A stretch of 64,000 bases of DNA from Azohydromonas australica DSM 1124 (GTDB lineage: Bacteria; Pseudomonadota; Gammaproteobacteria; Burkholderiales; Burkholderiaceae_C), in assembly GCF_000430725.1 (NCBI RefSeq), contig NZ_AUMO01000038.1, positions 1-64,000 on the forward strand, given 5' to 3'. Shown piece after piece: positions 27,514-35,894 of the stretch (position 1 is its first letter; the number at the start of each line of letters is the position of its first letter). The notes under the pieces are model-generated. The model was not told the origin of the DNA. It was given only the letters and a program-made list of their open reading frames with translations, and did no database searches. The translations under genes were made by a program, and so were the position numbers.

Positions 27514-28653
27514 TCAGTCCGCGTACAGCACCCGCGCATCGACCTGGCTCAGCGCGGTGAGGCCGCACAGCGCCAGCGTGACGTCGAGCTCCTGGCGCAG
27601 GATGTCGAGCACCCGCGTCACGCCCGCTTCGCCCTGGGCGGCCAGCCCGTAGAGGAAGGCCCGGCCGACCAGCACGGCGCTCGCGCCGTAGGCCAGGGCG
27701 CGCAGGATGTCCTGCCCCGTGCGGATGCCGCTGTCCAGCCACACATCCGCGTCCTGCCCCACCGCCGCCGCGATTTGCGGCAGCACGCGGATCGTCGCCG
27801 GGGCACCGTCGAGCTGGCGCCCGCCGTGGTTGGACACCACCACCGCATCGGCCCCGGCCGCCACGGCGCTGCGCGCGTCCTCCGCGTCCAGGATGCCCTT
27901 GACGATCAGCGGGCCGCCCCATTCGCCCTTGATCCAGGCCACGTCGTCCCAGCCCAGCGACGAGTCGAACTGCTGGACGTGCCAGGCCGCCAGGCTGGCG
28001 CCGTCGGTGACGCCGCGCGCGTGGCCGACGATGTTGCCGAACTGCCGCCGCGGCGTGCGCAGCATGTCGCGGCACCAGGCCGGCCGGCGCAGCAGGTCCA
28101 GCAGGTTGCGCGGCGTGGGCCGCGGCGGCGCGGTCAGGCCGTTCTTCACGTCGCGGTGGCGCTGCCCCATCACCGGCAGGTCCAGCGTGAGCATCAGCGC
28201 CGAGCAGCCGGCCTGTCGGGCGCGCTCCAGCAGCCGGCACAGGAAGTCGCGGTCGCGTATCACGTAAAGCTGGAACCAGAACGGCGCGCTGGTGTGCGCG
28301 CGCACGTCCTCGATCGAGCAGATGCTCATCGTCGACAGCGTGAAGGGCACGCCCGCCTTCTCGGCCGCCCGCGCGGCGTGGATCTCGCCGTCGGCGTGCA
28401 GCATGCCGCACAGCCCCGTGGGCGCCAGCGCCAGCGGCAGGCTCACCGGCCGGCCCAGCATGCGCGAGCCCAGCTCGCGCCGGCTGATGTCGCGCGCCAC
28501 GCGCTGGCGCAGCGCCAGGCGCTGCAGCTCCAGGCGGTTGGCGTGCAGCGTGGACTCGCTGTAGGAGCCGCCCTCCAGGTAATCGAAGAACATGCGCGGC
28601 ACGCGGCGCCGGGCCAGCCGGCGCAGGTCCTCGACGCAGGTGATCGCCCCCAT
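27514..28653 (-). CDS. FMN-dependent alpha-hydroxy-acid oxidase/dehydrogenase
   Basis: A 379-residue TIM-barrel flavoprotein of the lactate dehydrogenase/glycolate oxidase/mandelate dehydrogenase family. It begins with VEDLRRLARRRVPRMFFDYL, has LALAPTGLCGMLHADGE, WFQLYV, the active-site base His in VVSNHGGRQLDGAP, and the FMN-phosphate stretch WLDSGIRTGQDILRALAYGA. It would oxidise an L-2-hydroxy acid to the 2-oxo acid; the substrate cannot be read. It is the last gene of a tight minus-strand operon (3-base gap after the hydrolase) with a glycosyltransferase in front, an uncommon set of partners. Confidence 0.92.
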   Translation of the reverse strand: MGAITCVEDLRRLARRRVPRMFFDYLEGGSYSESTLHANRLELQRLALRQRVARDISRRELGSRMLGRPVSLPLALAPTGLCGMLHADGEIHAARAAEKAGVPFTLSTMSICSIEDVRAHTSAPFWFQLYVIRDRDFLCRLLERARQAGCSALMLTLDLPVMGQRHRDVKNGLTAPPRPTPRNLLDLLRRPAWCRDMLRTPRRQFGNIVGHARGVTDGASLAAWHVQQFDSSLGWDDVAWIKGEWGGPLIVKGILDAEDARSAVAAGADAVVVSNHGGRQLDGAPATIRVLPQIAAAVGQDADVWLDSGIRTGQDILRALAYGASAVLVGRAFLYGLAAQGEAGVTRVLDILRQELDVTLALCGLTALSQVDARVLYAD

Positions 28654-28656
28654 GCC

Positions 28657-29481
28657 TCAGGCGTCCGCCACGATCCAGCGCAGGCAGTCCTCGGCCCAGT
28701 GCAGGCCCTCCCTGAGCGCCAGTCCCAGCGCGTGCGCGCCCTTCTGGTAGAGGTGCAGCTCGTGCGGCACGCCGCATTCGCGCAGCCGCTGCGCCATCAG
28801 CAGCGAGTGCTCCACCGGCACCTCGGTGTCCTCCGCGGTGTGCCAGACGAAGCAGCGCGGCCAGCGCGGCGAGGCCTGCAGGCGCGGCGAGAAGTCGATG
28901 CGCGCCTGCGCGTCGGCCTGCAGCGCGCCCAGGAAGTTGGCGCGCGTCTCCTTGTGGGCCAGCGGCTCGGTCAGGTCCAGCACGCCATAGCACAGCACCG
29001 CGAAGGCCGGCGCCGCGGCGCCCGGCACCTGCGCCAGCACCCCGGCGTGCGCCAGCCGCTCGCGCACCGGCCCGGGCTCGGCCGCCGCGCACATCACCCC
29101 GGCCAGGTGCGCGCCGGCCGAAGTGCCGATCACGCCCAGCCGGGCCGGGTCCACCCCCCACTGCGCGGCGCGCGAGCGCACCAGCGCCTGGGCGGCGAAC
29201 AGGTCCGCGCACTTGGCGCGAAAGTCGTGGCCGCGCGAGCCCAGGCGGAACTTGACGACGAACACCGCCACGCCGCGCGCGGCGAACCACTCGCCGTACT
29301 CGCGCCCGGACTTCTCGGACAGGAAGGTGTAGCCCCCGCCGGGCAGGGACAGCATGCCGTACCCGGTGGCGCGCGCCGGGTCGGGCAGGTAGGCGTCGAG
29401 CACCGGCATGTCGGCCGGATGCGCCATGCCGCCCAGCGGCGCCGCCTCGGGCCACAGCGGCAGGTCGAGCAGGATTTCCAT
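28657..29481 (-). CDS. Alpha/beta hydrolase, esterase/acetylxylan-esterase-like
   Basis: A 274-residue alpha/beta hydrolase. Visible parts are the oxyanion-type loop LSLPGGGYTFLSEKSG, VKFRLGSRGH, the nucleophile elbow GVIGTSAGAHLAGVM (Ser in GTSAG), the acid loop WHTAEDTEVPVEHS and the catalytic His in QKGAHALGLA. This resembles the BD-FAE/acetyl-esterase group acting on acyl-sugars or small esters. The chosen start at 29481 has GGGAGG eight bases upstream; the open frame extends far beyond but overlaps the preceding gene. Located 14 bases after the glycosyltransferase. Confidence 0.88.
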   Translation of the reverse strand: MEILLDLPLWPEAAPLGGMAHPADMPVLDAYLPDPARATGYGMLSLPGGGYTFLSEKSGREYGEWFAARGVAVFVVKFRLGSRGHDFRAKCADLFAAQALVRSRAAQWGVDPARLGVIGTSAGAHLAGVMCAAAEPGPVRERLAHAGVLAQVPGAAAPAFAVLCYGVLDLTEPLAHKETRANFLGALQADAQARIDFSPRLQASPRWPRCFVWHTAEDTEVPVEHSLLMAQRLRECGVPHELHLYQKGAHALGLALREGLHWAEDCLRWIVADA

Positions 29482-29495
29482 GCAGGGCCTCCCGC

Positions 29496-31562
29496 TCAGG
29501 CCACGTGCATGTCCACGACCTGGCCACGGGCCTGGTCGATGACGAACTCGCGGCCCTGCCACACCGCGGCCGGGTCCACGCTGGGGCGTTCCTCCTTCAG
29601 GGCGTTGCGGCCCTGGGCGAAGCCCTCGAACAGCCAGCCGTGCTCGGCCGGGGCCAGCTGGTGCGCCTCCAGGAAGGCCGTCACCACCTGGCGGTAGAAG
29701 GCCATGGCCTGGGCATGCCCCTGCAGCAGCAGCGTCTCGGCCAGCTCCTCGGCGCGGTCGCGCTTGGCGTCGAAGTCCAGCGCGTCCAGCGCCGCCAGCG
29801 TGGCGTCGCCCAGCAGCGCCGCGCGCAGCCCCGTCCAGGCCGTGCCGAACATCGGCGCGAACAGCGATGCCTCCAGCCCGGCCCGTTGCGCCGGCGCCAG
29901 CGCTGCGTACACGCACAGCGCGTTCTGCAGCAGCCAGCGCAGCGGGAACACCACGCGCTCGGGGAAGGCGACGTCGCGGAAGAAGCTGTCGGGATAGGAC
30001 AGGACTTGCTGCTCCACCTGCTTCTGGATGCGCGTCATGTGCAGGTACAGGCCGCTGGCGCGCTCCAGCCCGCGCGAGCGCGTCTCGCCGTAGAACACGC
30101 TCTGGGCGTTGGCGAAGTTGCGCACCATCTTGGCCAGGCGGTCCACCTCGGTCTCGGCCCAGGCGTCGGCGCGGCCCAGCACCGTGAGGCAGCCCACGGA
30201 CTGCAGCACCCGGCCGGACTGGTAGTCGGTGCCCGTGACGATCTTGAGCCCCGGGCGCGAGAGCTGGTGCTGCCCGCCGATGGCGAAGGCCCAGCAGCGG
30301 AACATCTTCAGCGCGTCGCTGGTGTCGGGCGCCACCACCTCCTCCGGCACGCCGAAGGCGCGGAACATCCACAGCAGGAACATGTCGTGGCCGAGCATGG
30401 TGTGCCACTTCCACTGCTCGTCGGGGCCCACGCCGCCGTTCTCCATGAACACCAGCACCGCGTCGTAGCCGGTGACCGGCGCCTGGTGCAGCACCACCTG
30501 GCGGTCCTCCAGCACGAAGGCGCGCGCACCGGCGGGGTCCTGCAGCACGCCGAAGCGGCGGCCATCGGGCGCGCGGTGCGCCAGCGGCACGCTCAGCGCC
30601 GTGCCGTCGGCCAGGGCCAGCCGCATCTGCGCGCCGTCCAGGCGCCGGCCGGCGCGCGGCAGCTGCGCGTGGGCGTCGATGTTGGACAGCGCGAAGCCCA
30701 CCGCCACCGCCTCGGCGCCCGCGGCGATGCGCGCCAGGGCCTGCTCGTCGGGCGCGCGGTAGTTGCGGAAGAAACGCAGCGCCGCCGTCAGCTTGTACAT
30801 CAGGAAGGGCATCACGCCGTCCACGCCCTGGTGGGTGTCGAAGGTCTCGCACAGCTGGTGCACGACCTCGTGGTGGTAGACGGTGTCGCCGTCGGTCACG
30901 GCGATGCGCGCGCGCTGCAGCCGGCTCCAGTCGCCGTCCAGGCTGCACATGTGGTGGATGGTGGCCAGGCAGCGGTCCACGCCGTAGCGCGCCGTGCTGC
31001 CCCCGCCCGGCGTGGTCTGCGTGACCTGGATCACCCGGGCTGCCGAGGCGATCTCGGCCACGGTCTCGGCCACGATGCGATCCGAGCCGTCGGTGGAGTT
31101 GTTGTTGGCGGCCACGATCACCACGCGGCGCAGGTCGACGCGGGTCTGCGTCAGCAGCGAGGCCAGCGTGGCGCGGATGTGCGGGCCCTCATCCATGAAC
31201 TTGATGACGAGGAAGGTGTCGCGGCCCTCGCGCAGCAGCGCCTGCGCCTCGTCGAAGGGCTCGCACTGCGCCGCTCCGTAGTAGTCGGCGCGGCCCTGGA
31301 GGTGGCGCTCCAGGATGCGGCGCTGCACCGCCGCCACCGGCTGCCAGCGCGCGTCGCGCGGGTCCTGCACGCCTTGCTCCAGCAGCGCCTGGCGCAGCTG
31401 CAGCACAGTGCGGGCGTCGTCGATCTGCTCGGCCGGGATCTTGTTGACATCGGAGCTGTGCATCAGCGCCAGCAGGCGCGACTCCAGCGTCTGCTGCGCG
31501 TCGCGCCGGCGGTTGGCCAGCATGGGCAGCTCATTCCACAGGGAGGGAAATTCGTTCGTCAT
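29496..31562 (-). CDS. Large family-2-like glycosyltransferase
   Basis: A 688-residue protein with a GT-A type glycosyltransferase core after a helical N-terminal region of about 110 residues. The nucleotide-sugar fold is indicated by DTFLVIKFMDEGPHIRATLA, VVIVAANNNSTDGSDRIV and a DGD metal motif at 224-226 in RIAVTDGDTVYHHE. A long C-terminal part of over 350 residues contains the notable WKWHTMLGHDMFLLWMFRAFG and a helical tail that I do not recognise. There are no membrane segments. Start ATG 31562 has a GGAAG-like site. First gene of an operon with an esterase and an FMN hydroxyacid oxidase. Acceptor and donor are unknown. Confidence 0.8.
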   Translation of the reverse strand: MTNEFPSLWNELPMLANRRRDAQQTLESRLLALMHSSDVNKIPAEQIDDARTVLQLRQALLEQGVQDPRDARWQPVAAVQRRILERHLQGRADYYGAAQCEPFDEAQALLREGRDTFLVIKFMDEGPHIRATLASLLTQTRVDLRRVVIVAANNNSTDGSDRIVAETVAEIASAARVIQVTQTTPGGGSTARYGVDRCLATIHHMCSLDGDWSRLQRARIAVTDGDTVYHHEVVHQLCETFDTHQGVDGVMPFLMYKLTAALRFFRNYRAPDEQALARIAAGAEAVAVGFALSNIDAHAQLPRAGRRLDGAQMRLALADGTALSVPLAHRAPDGRRFGVLQDPAGARAFVLEDRQVVLHQAPVTGYDAVLVFMENGGVGPDEQWKWHTMLGHDMFLLWMFRAFGVPEEVVAPDTSDALKMFRCWAFAIGGQHQLSRPGLKIVTGTDYQSGRVLQSVGCLTVLGRADAWAETEVDRLAKMVRNFANAQSVFYGETRSRGLERASGLYLHMTRIQKQVEQQVLSYPDSFFRDVAFPERVVFPLRWLLQNALCVYAALAPAQRAGLEASLFAPMFGTAWTGLRAALLGDATLAALDALDFDAKRDRAEELAETLLLQGHAQAMAFYRQVVTAFLEAHQLAPAEHGWLFEGFAQGRNALKEERPSVDPAAVWQGREFVIDQARGQVVDMHVA

Positions 31563-31627
31563 TTCATGACTTCCAGAGTAAACAGCCGACTGCGAAAATT
31601 CGGTTGCCGTCACCTTCAGGCCTTTCT

Positions 31628-32836
31628 TCAAGCCTTTTTCTCCAGCAGGTGATGGATCAAGATGCCGCACACGATGGCCCAGAACGCCGCACCGATGCCG
31701 TAAATGCTGATGCCGCTGGCCGCAATCACGAAGACCACCAGCGGCGTGAGCGACCCCTTTTGCTGCGTGAACGCGGTTTCGACGGAAGAGGCAATGGCCG
31801 ACAGCAGCGCCAACCCCGCCAGCGCAGCCACCGCTTCCTTGGGCAAGGCCGCGAAGAGATTCACGAACGTGGTGGCAAACGTGCCGAACAGGATATAGAC
31901 CAAGCCCGCGAAAATGGCCGCCACGTAGCGCTTGCTCTTGTCCGGATGGGCCTCGGGCCCGGCCACGATGGCCGCGATCATGGACGAGGGATTGATGTTG
32001 TGGCAGCCGAAAGGTGCCACCAGAATCGAGCCGATGCCGCACAGAGAAACCACCCGGTCCACCGGCGGCTCATAACCCGAGGTCTTCAGCACCGCAAAGC
32101 CGGGCAGGTATTGGCCGGTGAGCGCCAGCACGGCCAGCGGCACCGCGATATTCACCGTGGCATGCCAGCTGAAGGTCGGCGTGGTCCACACCTGGCTGGC
32201 CATGCCCAGTGCCAGGCGGTCGAGGTTCAATTGCCCGGTGAGCAGGCACAGCAATGCCCCGGCCACCAGCACCGCCGCCACCGACCAGCGCGGTGAGAAG
32301 CGCCGCACCAGAAAATTGGCCAGCGACATGCCGAGCACCAGCAGCGGGTTTTGCTGCAGTGAGCCGACAATGCCCAGCGCGAAGGTCATCAAGATGCCGC
32401 CATTGAGCGCCGAGGCCACGTTCAGGGGTATCCAGCGCACCAGGCGCTGCAGGAAACCAAAGGCCCCGACCGCGACCACGATGACGTTGGACAATATGAA
32501 GGCCCCGATGGCGTCCGAGAAACTCACGCCCGCCATCGCCGACATCAGGAAGGCAATGCCCGGCGTGGACCATGCGGTGATCAGCGGCATGCGGTAAATC
32601 AGGCTGCCGATGAGGGTGGTGATGCCCGAGGCAATCGAATAGGCCCACAGCCACGACGTGATCTGGGCCTCGCTCAGGTGGGCGCTTTCCGCCACCTTGA
32701 ATACCAGCACCGTCGGTCCGGCATAACCCACGATCACGGCGATCAAGCCGGCCATGACGGAGGGCCAGGAGAAATCCTCGCGCAATTGCCGCCACCGGCT
32801 GGGCATGGCCTGTCCGGCCCGTGCTTCGTAATACAA
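31628..32836 (-). CDS. benE: BenE-family benzoate/proton symporter
   Basis: A 402-residue polytopic membrane protein (about 12 segments) of the benzoate:H+ symporter family. Characteristic stretches are VMAGLIAVIVGYAGPTVLVF, ITAWSTPGIAFL, TGQYLPGFAVLKTSGY and LVAPFGCHNINPSSMIAAIV. No benzoate catabolic gene lies beside it; instead it follows the aminotransferase and the DAC-like gene (12-base gap) in an operon. Substrate therefore could be another aromatic or branched acid. The surrounding DNA is AT-richer than neighbouring operons. Confidence 0.9.
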   Translation of the reverse strand: MYYEARAGQAMPSRWRQLREDFSWPSVMAGLIAVIVGYAGPTVLVFKVAESAHLSEAQITSWLWAYSIASGITTLIGSLIYRMPLITAWSTPGIAFLMSAMAGVSFSDAIGAFILSNVIVVAVGAFGFLQRLVRWIPLNVASALNGGILMTFALGIVGSLQQNPLLVLGMSLANFLVRRFSPRWSVAAVLVAGALLCLLTGQLNLDRLALGMASQVWTTPTFSWHATVNIAVPLAVLALTGQYLPGFAVLKTSGYEPPVDRVVSLCGIGSILVAPFGCHNINPSSMIAAIVAGPEAHPDKSKRYVAAIFAGLVYILFGTFATTFVNLFAALPKEAVAALAGLALLSAIASSVETAFTQQKGSLTPLVVFVIAASGISIYGIGAAFWAIVCGILIHHLLEKKA

Positions 32837-32848
32837 GGCAATATCCTC

Positions 32849-33337
32849 TCAAGGTTGGGTGAGCGAGCCGGCCGCCAAGAGCGTTGCGCAGGCATCGCCA
32901 TCGACGAGCTCGCCGCGGCAAAACAGGCTGACCTGGCGCTGCTGGCTGACGATGCCCACGCAGGCCACCTGCGGCAGCATCGAGCTGAACCAGGCCGTGG
33001 CGTAGCGGCTGCCGCGGCCGGCAAGCGCTGCCGGGGGCCGGTGCGGCATCACCGGCGCCGCCACGTAGCACGACAGCGCCAGGAACTCCAGCGCCGGTGA
33101 CAGCAGGTGGAAGCCGTCGTGGTGGGCGCTGCCCTGGCGGGACAGCTCCAACAGGCGCTGCGCCGTTCCGCTGCTCTGGAACTGCGGCCAGGCGGGATTC
33201 AGCGGGTAGCTCGGCAAGCCCTGCAACGTGCGGCACACCACGCAGCCGGTGCCGGTGAAGTCCTCACCGGCGCCACGTGCCACCCGTGACAGTTCGGCAT
33301 GCAGCCGTGCGACCAGCTTTTCGTCGCCGGGCGTCAC
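32849..33337 (-). CDS. Small protein resembling a degenerate diadenylate-cyclase (DAC) domain
   Basis: A 162-residue soluble protein whose second half lines up by eye with the DisA_N/CdaA diadenylate-cyclase fold: HHDGFHLLSP (residues 72-81) sits where DAC enzymes have the HDGA motif, and AGRGSRYATAWFSS (106-119) where they have GTRHRAA, followed by CVGIVSQQRQVSLFCRGEL (126-144) where they have the VSEETG strand pair. The catalytic Asp74 is kept, but the Ala after DG is Phe76 and RHR becomes Arg111-Tyr-Ala, so c-di-AMP synthesis is doubtful. It overlaps the aminotransferase stop (4 bases) and precedes benE. Homology is my reading of motif order, not a search result. Confidence 0.6.
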   Translation of the reverse strand: MTPGDEKLVARLHAELSRVARGAGEDFTGTGCVVCRTLQGLPSYPLNPAWPQFQSSGTAQRLLELSRQGSAHHDGFHLLSPALEFLALSCYVAAPVMPHRPPAALAGRGSRYATAWFSSMLPQVACVGIVSQQRQVSLFCRGELVDGDACATLLAAGSLTQP

Positions 33338-34413
33338 AGCGCCCGCATCCAGCCGTGGCGATCCGGCGCCAAGCCATACTGGATTTGGGTGAGTTGCCGG
33401 TACAGCGACAGCGCCAAGCCGTCGTCCCGAATTTGAAGCGCATGGCGCCGGCCGCGAAAACCGATTTCATCCACCGGCGCGACGACGGTGGCGGTGCCGG
33501 TGAGAAATATCTCGTGCACCCGTCCGTCGTCAATGTCACGGACCAGGTCGCCGATATCGGTTTCCTGCTCCAGTACCGTGCGGCCCTCGTCGCGCAACAA
33601 CCGGATCACGCTGTCACGCGTGATGCCGGGCAGGATGCGCCCGCTCAACGGCGGCGTGACCACCCGGTCGGCATACTGGACAAAGACATTGGTAATACCG
33701 GCTTCCTCGACGAAGCGGTGCTGTTCGCTATCGAGCCAAAGCAAATTGTCGTAACCCTCGCGGCGCGCGGCATCGAGCGGCACCAGGCTGCGCCCGTAAT
33801 TGGCAGCAGTCTTCGCATCCCCCGTACCGCCGGCCACCGTGCGCGCGCAATCCTCGCGGGCCAGGAGTTTGAAAGGCTTGCCGCCCGGCACGAAATAGGG
33901 CGGCACGGGCGAGAGCATCACGCACAAAATGTAGCGCGACGCCGCGCGCACGCCCAGCACGGCATCGCTGCCGAACATCAGCGGACGGATGTACAGCGAG
34001 GCGCCCGCTTCGGCGGGCACCCAATCCCGCTCGATGTCGACCAACTTGAGCAGCGCGTCCATGAACAGGGCTTCCGGAATTTCCGGCATGGCCATCTTGC
34101 GCGCCGATGCGTTCATCCGTCGGATATTCTGCTCGGGCCGGAACAGCGCAATGTGGCCATCAGGCCGCCTGAATGCCTTCAAGCCTTCAAAGATGCTCTG
34201 GCCATAATGAAGCACCAGCGCACGCGGTTCCAGGGAAAAACTCTGGTAAGGCTTGATTTCAGGCCGATTCCAGCCCCCTGCATCAGCGTCATAGGTCATG
34301 ACCAGCATATGGTCGCTGACCTTCTCCCCAAACCCGAACTGCGCGGCCGGCAGTTTCTCCTTGCGCTCTGCGCGCAACTGGACGTCAATTTCCATGCTCT
34401 GCAACAAACCCAT
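33334..34413 (-). CDS. ilvE: Branched-chain-amino-acid aminotransferase (class IV PLP)
   Basis: About 359 residues from ATG 34413 (alternative ATGs at 34395 and 34449). A fold-type IV transaminase that interconverts Leu/Ile/Val and their 2-oxo acids. It shows LHYGQSIFEGLKAFRRPDGH, the Arg-rich RPEQNIRRMNASARKM, SLYIRPLMFGSDAVLGV, the PLP-lysine motif GGTGDAKTAANYGRSL and EEAGITNVFV. Length and motifs fit the BCAT-II subgroup of about 350-370 residues. First gene of an operon with the DAC-like protein and BenE. AT-richer than neighbouring operons; possibly acquired. Confidence 0.9.
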   Translation of the reverse strand: MGLLQSMEIDVQLRAERKEKLPAAQFGFGEKVSDHMLVMTYDADAGGWNRPEIKPYQSFSLEPRALVLHYGQSIFEGLKAFRRPDGHIALFRPEQNIRRMNASARKMAMPEIPEALFMDALLKLVDIERDWVPAEAGASLYIRPLMFGSDAVLGVRAASRYILCVMLSPVPPYFVPGGKPFKLLAREDCARTVAGGTGDAKTAANYGRSLVPLDAARREGYDNLLWLDSEQHRFVEEAGITNVFVQYADRVVTPPLSGRILPGITRDSVIRLLRDEGRTVLEQETDIGDLVRDIDDGRVHEIFLTGTATVVAPVDEIGFRGRRHALQIRDDGLALSLYRQLTQIQYGLAPDRHGWMRAL

Positions 34414-34765
34414 GCCTGTTATTACAAGGCCACGGGACCGCCTCGGCATGGAACTACGTTCCGCACACCGAAATACACCGGGCAGCCATCAGCCGACATT
34501 CAGGGCTGGCACTACCTGCAACTGCCGGCCTCAGGACATGTAAGTATGTGTCACAAGGTTGTAAACACTCTGCGTCCATTGCCGCGAGCACGAAAAACTG
34601 GAGTGAGGCGCGACTTATTTAACGGTGCGGCCGTGGTTGGGTTTCCACGGCGCCAGGGCCGCGTCGCCATGCCGCCCTCAGCGGGAGGCTTGTTGCCGAC
34701 CCGGCCGGTGACGGGCCGGCCGTCGGTGGTGCTGCACGCACCGGCTGGTTTCCACCGGATGGCGC
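34414..34765. other. Intergenic region between paaE and the aminotransferase operon
   Basis: About 350 bases with no recognisable gene. The part nearest the aminotransferase (34440-34625) is AT-richer and should hold its promoter. Two hairpins follow: GCCGTGG/CCACGGC at 34630-34651 and a longer one at 34696-34726 listed separately. Confidence 0.5.
34696..34726 (-). terminator. Hairpin downstream of paaE
   Basis: CCGAC plus CCGGCC (34696-34706) pairs with GGCCGG (34714-34719) and GTCGG (34722-34726) with a two-base bulge and a 7-base loop, 40 bases past the paaE stop on the minus strand. No T-run follows, so terminator function is tentative. Confidence 0.4.
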
Positions 34766-35857
34766 TCAGCGCTCGTCGAAGGACAGGATCACGCGTTCGG
34801 TGAGCGGGTGCGCCTGGCAGGTGAGGATGAAGCCGGCCGCGACCTCGTTCTTGTCCAGTGCGAAGTTGCGCTCCATGCGCACCTCGCCCTCCACCACCTT
34901 GGCGCGGCAGGTGCCGCACACGCCCGAGGTGCATGAGAAGGGCACTTCCATGCCGCAGGCCGAGGCCGCGTCCAGGATGCTGGGCTGCTGCCTGTGGAAC
35001 TGGATCTCGCGCCGCAGCCCGTCGCGGATGATGACGATGCGCGCGCTCTCCGCGTCGCCCGGCTGCGCCTCGTGCACCACGGCATCGGCCTTCTGCGCCG
35101 TGCTCGGTGCCTGCGCGATGCCGAAGCGCTCGATATGGATGCGGTCTTCCGGCACGCCCGCAGCCAGCAGCGCCGCTTCGGCCTCGTCGTTCATCTGGAA
35201 CGGGCCGCACACGTACACGTGCGCGATGGCCTTGGCGGGCACCACGCCGCGCAGGAACTCGCCGATCTTGTCGCGGTCCATGCGCCCCATGTTCAGCGGC
35301 GCGTCGGTAGGCTCGTCGGAGAACACGTGGTGCAGCACCAGCCGGGACATGTAGCGGTTCTTCAGGTCTTCCAGCTCTTCCTTGAACATGGTCGACTGCA
35401 GCGAGCGGTTGCCGTAGACCAGCGTGAAGCGCGACTTCGGCTCGCGCGCCAGCACCGTCTTCATGATGGACAGGATGGGCGTGATGCCGCTGCCCCCGGC
35501 AATGCCCAGGTGATGGCGCTGCGCCTCGGCCTCGATGGGCACGAAGAAGCGGCCCTGCGGCGCCATCACGCTGATCTCGTCGCCGGCCTTGAGCTCGGCG
35601 TTGATCCAGTTGGAGAACACGCCGCCCTTGACCTTGCGCACGCCCACGCGCAGCTCGCCGTCGTCCACGCCGGCGCAGATGGAGTAGGAGCGGCGCAGGT
35701 CCTGGCCGTCGATGGTCTTGCGCAGCGTGAGGTACTGGCCCTGCGTGAAGCCGAAGGCCTCGCGCAGCCCGGCCGGCACGTCGAAGGAGACGACCACGGC
35801 CTCGGCAGTGTCGGGCTCGATGGCGCGCACCCGCAGCGGATGGAACATGACACTCAT
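34766..35857 (-). CDS. paaE: Phenylacetyl-CoA epoxidase reductase subunit
   Basis: A 363-residue ferredoxin-NADP reductase type protein that passes electrons from NADPH to the PaaABC di-iron epoxidase. FAD domain: LRRSYSICAGVDDGELRVGV; NAD domain: GIAGGSGITPILSIMKTVLA and HVYVCGPFQMND; C-terminal plant-type [2Fe-2S] domain: VPFSCTSGVCGTCRAKV with the fourth Cys in FILTCQAHP. It follows paaC by 37 bases. The paaD gene that normally stands between them is missing. Confidence 0.95.
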   Translation of the reverse strand: MSVMFHPLRVRAIEPDTAEAVVVSFDVPAGLREAFGFTQGQYLTLRKTIDGQDLRRSYSICAGVDDGELRVGVRKVKGGVFSNWINAELKAGDEISVMAPQGRFFVPIEAEAQRHHLGIAGGSGITPILSIMKTVLAREPKSRFTLVYGNRSLQSTMFKEELEDLKNRYMSRLVLHHVFSDEPTDAPLNMGRMDRDKIGEFLRGVVPAKAIAHVYVCGPFQMNDEAEAALLAAGVPEDRIHIERFGIAQAPSTAQKADAVVHEAQPGDAESARIVIIRDGLRREIQFHRQQPSILDAASACGMEVPFSCTSGVCGTCRAKVVEGEVRMERNFALDKNEVAAGFILTCQAHPLTERVILSFDER

Positions 35858-35894
35858 GGTTCAGCTCGGCTTGAAATGTTCGAGAGGTCCGCGC

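Noticed and set aside
31563..32042. Upstream extension of the glycosyltransferase frame into benE
   Set aside because: The added residues are a frame-shifted copy of benE coding sequence; the family-like protein starts at 31562.
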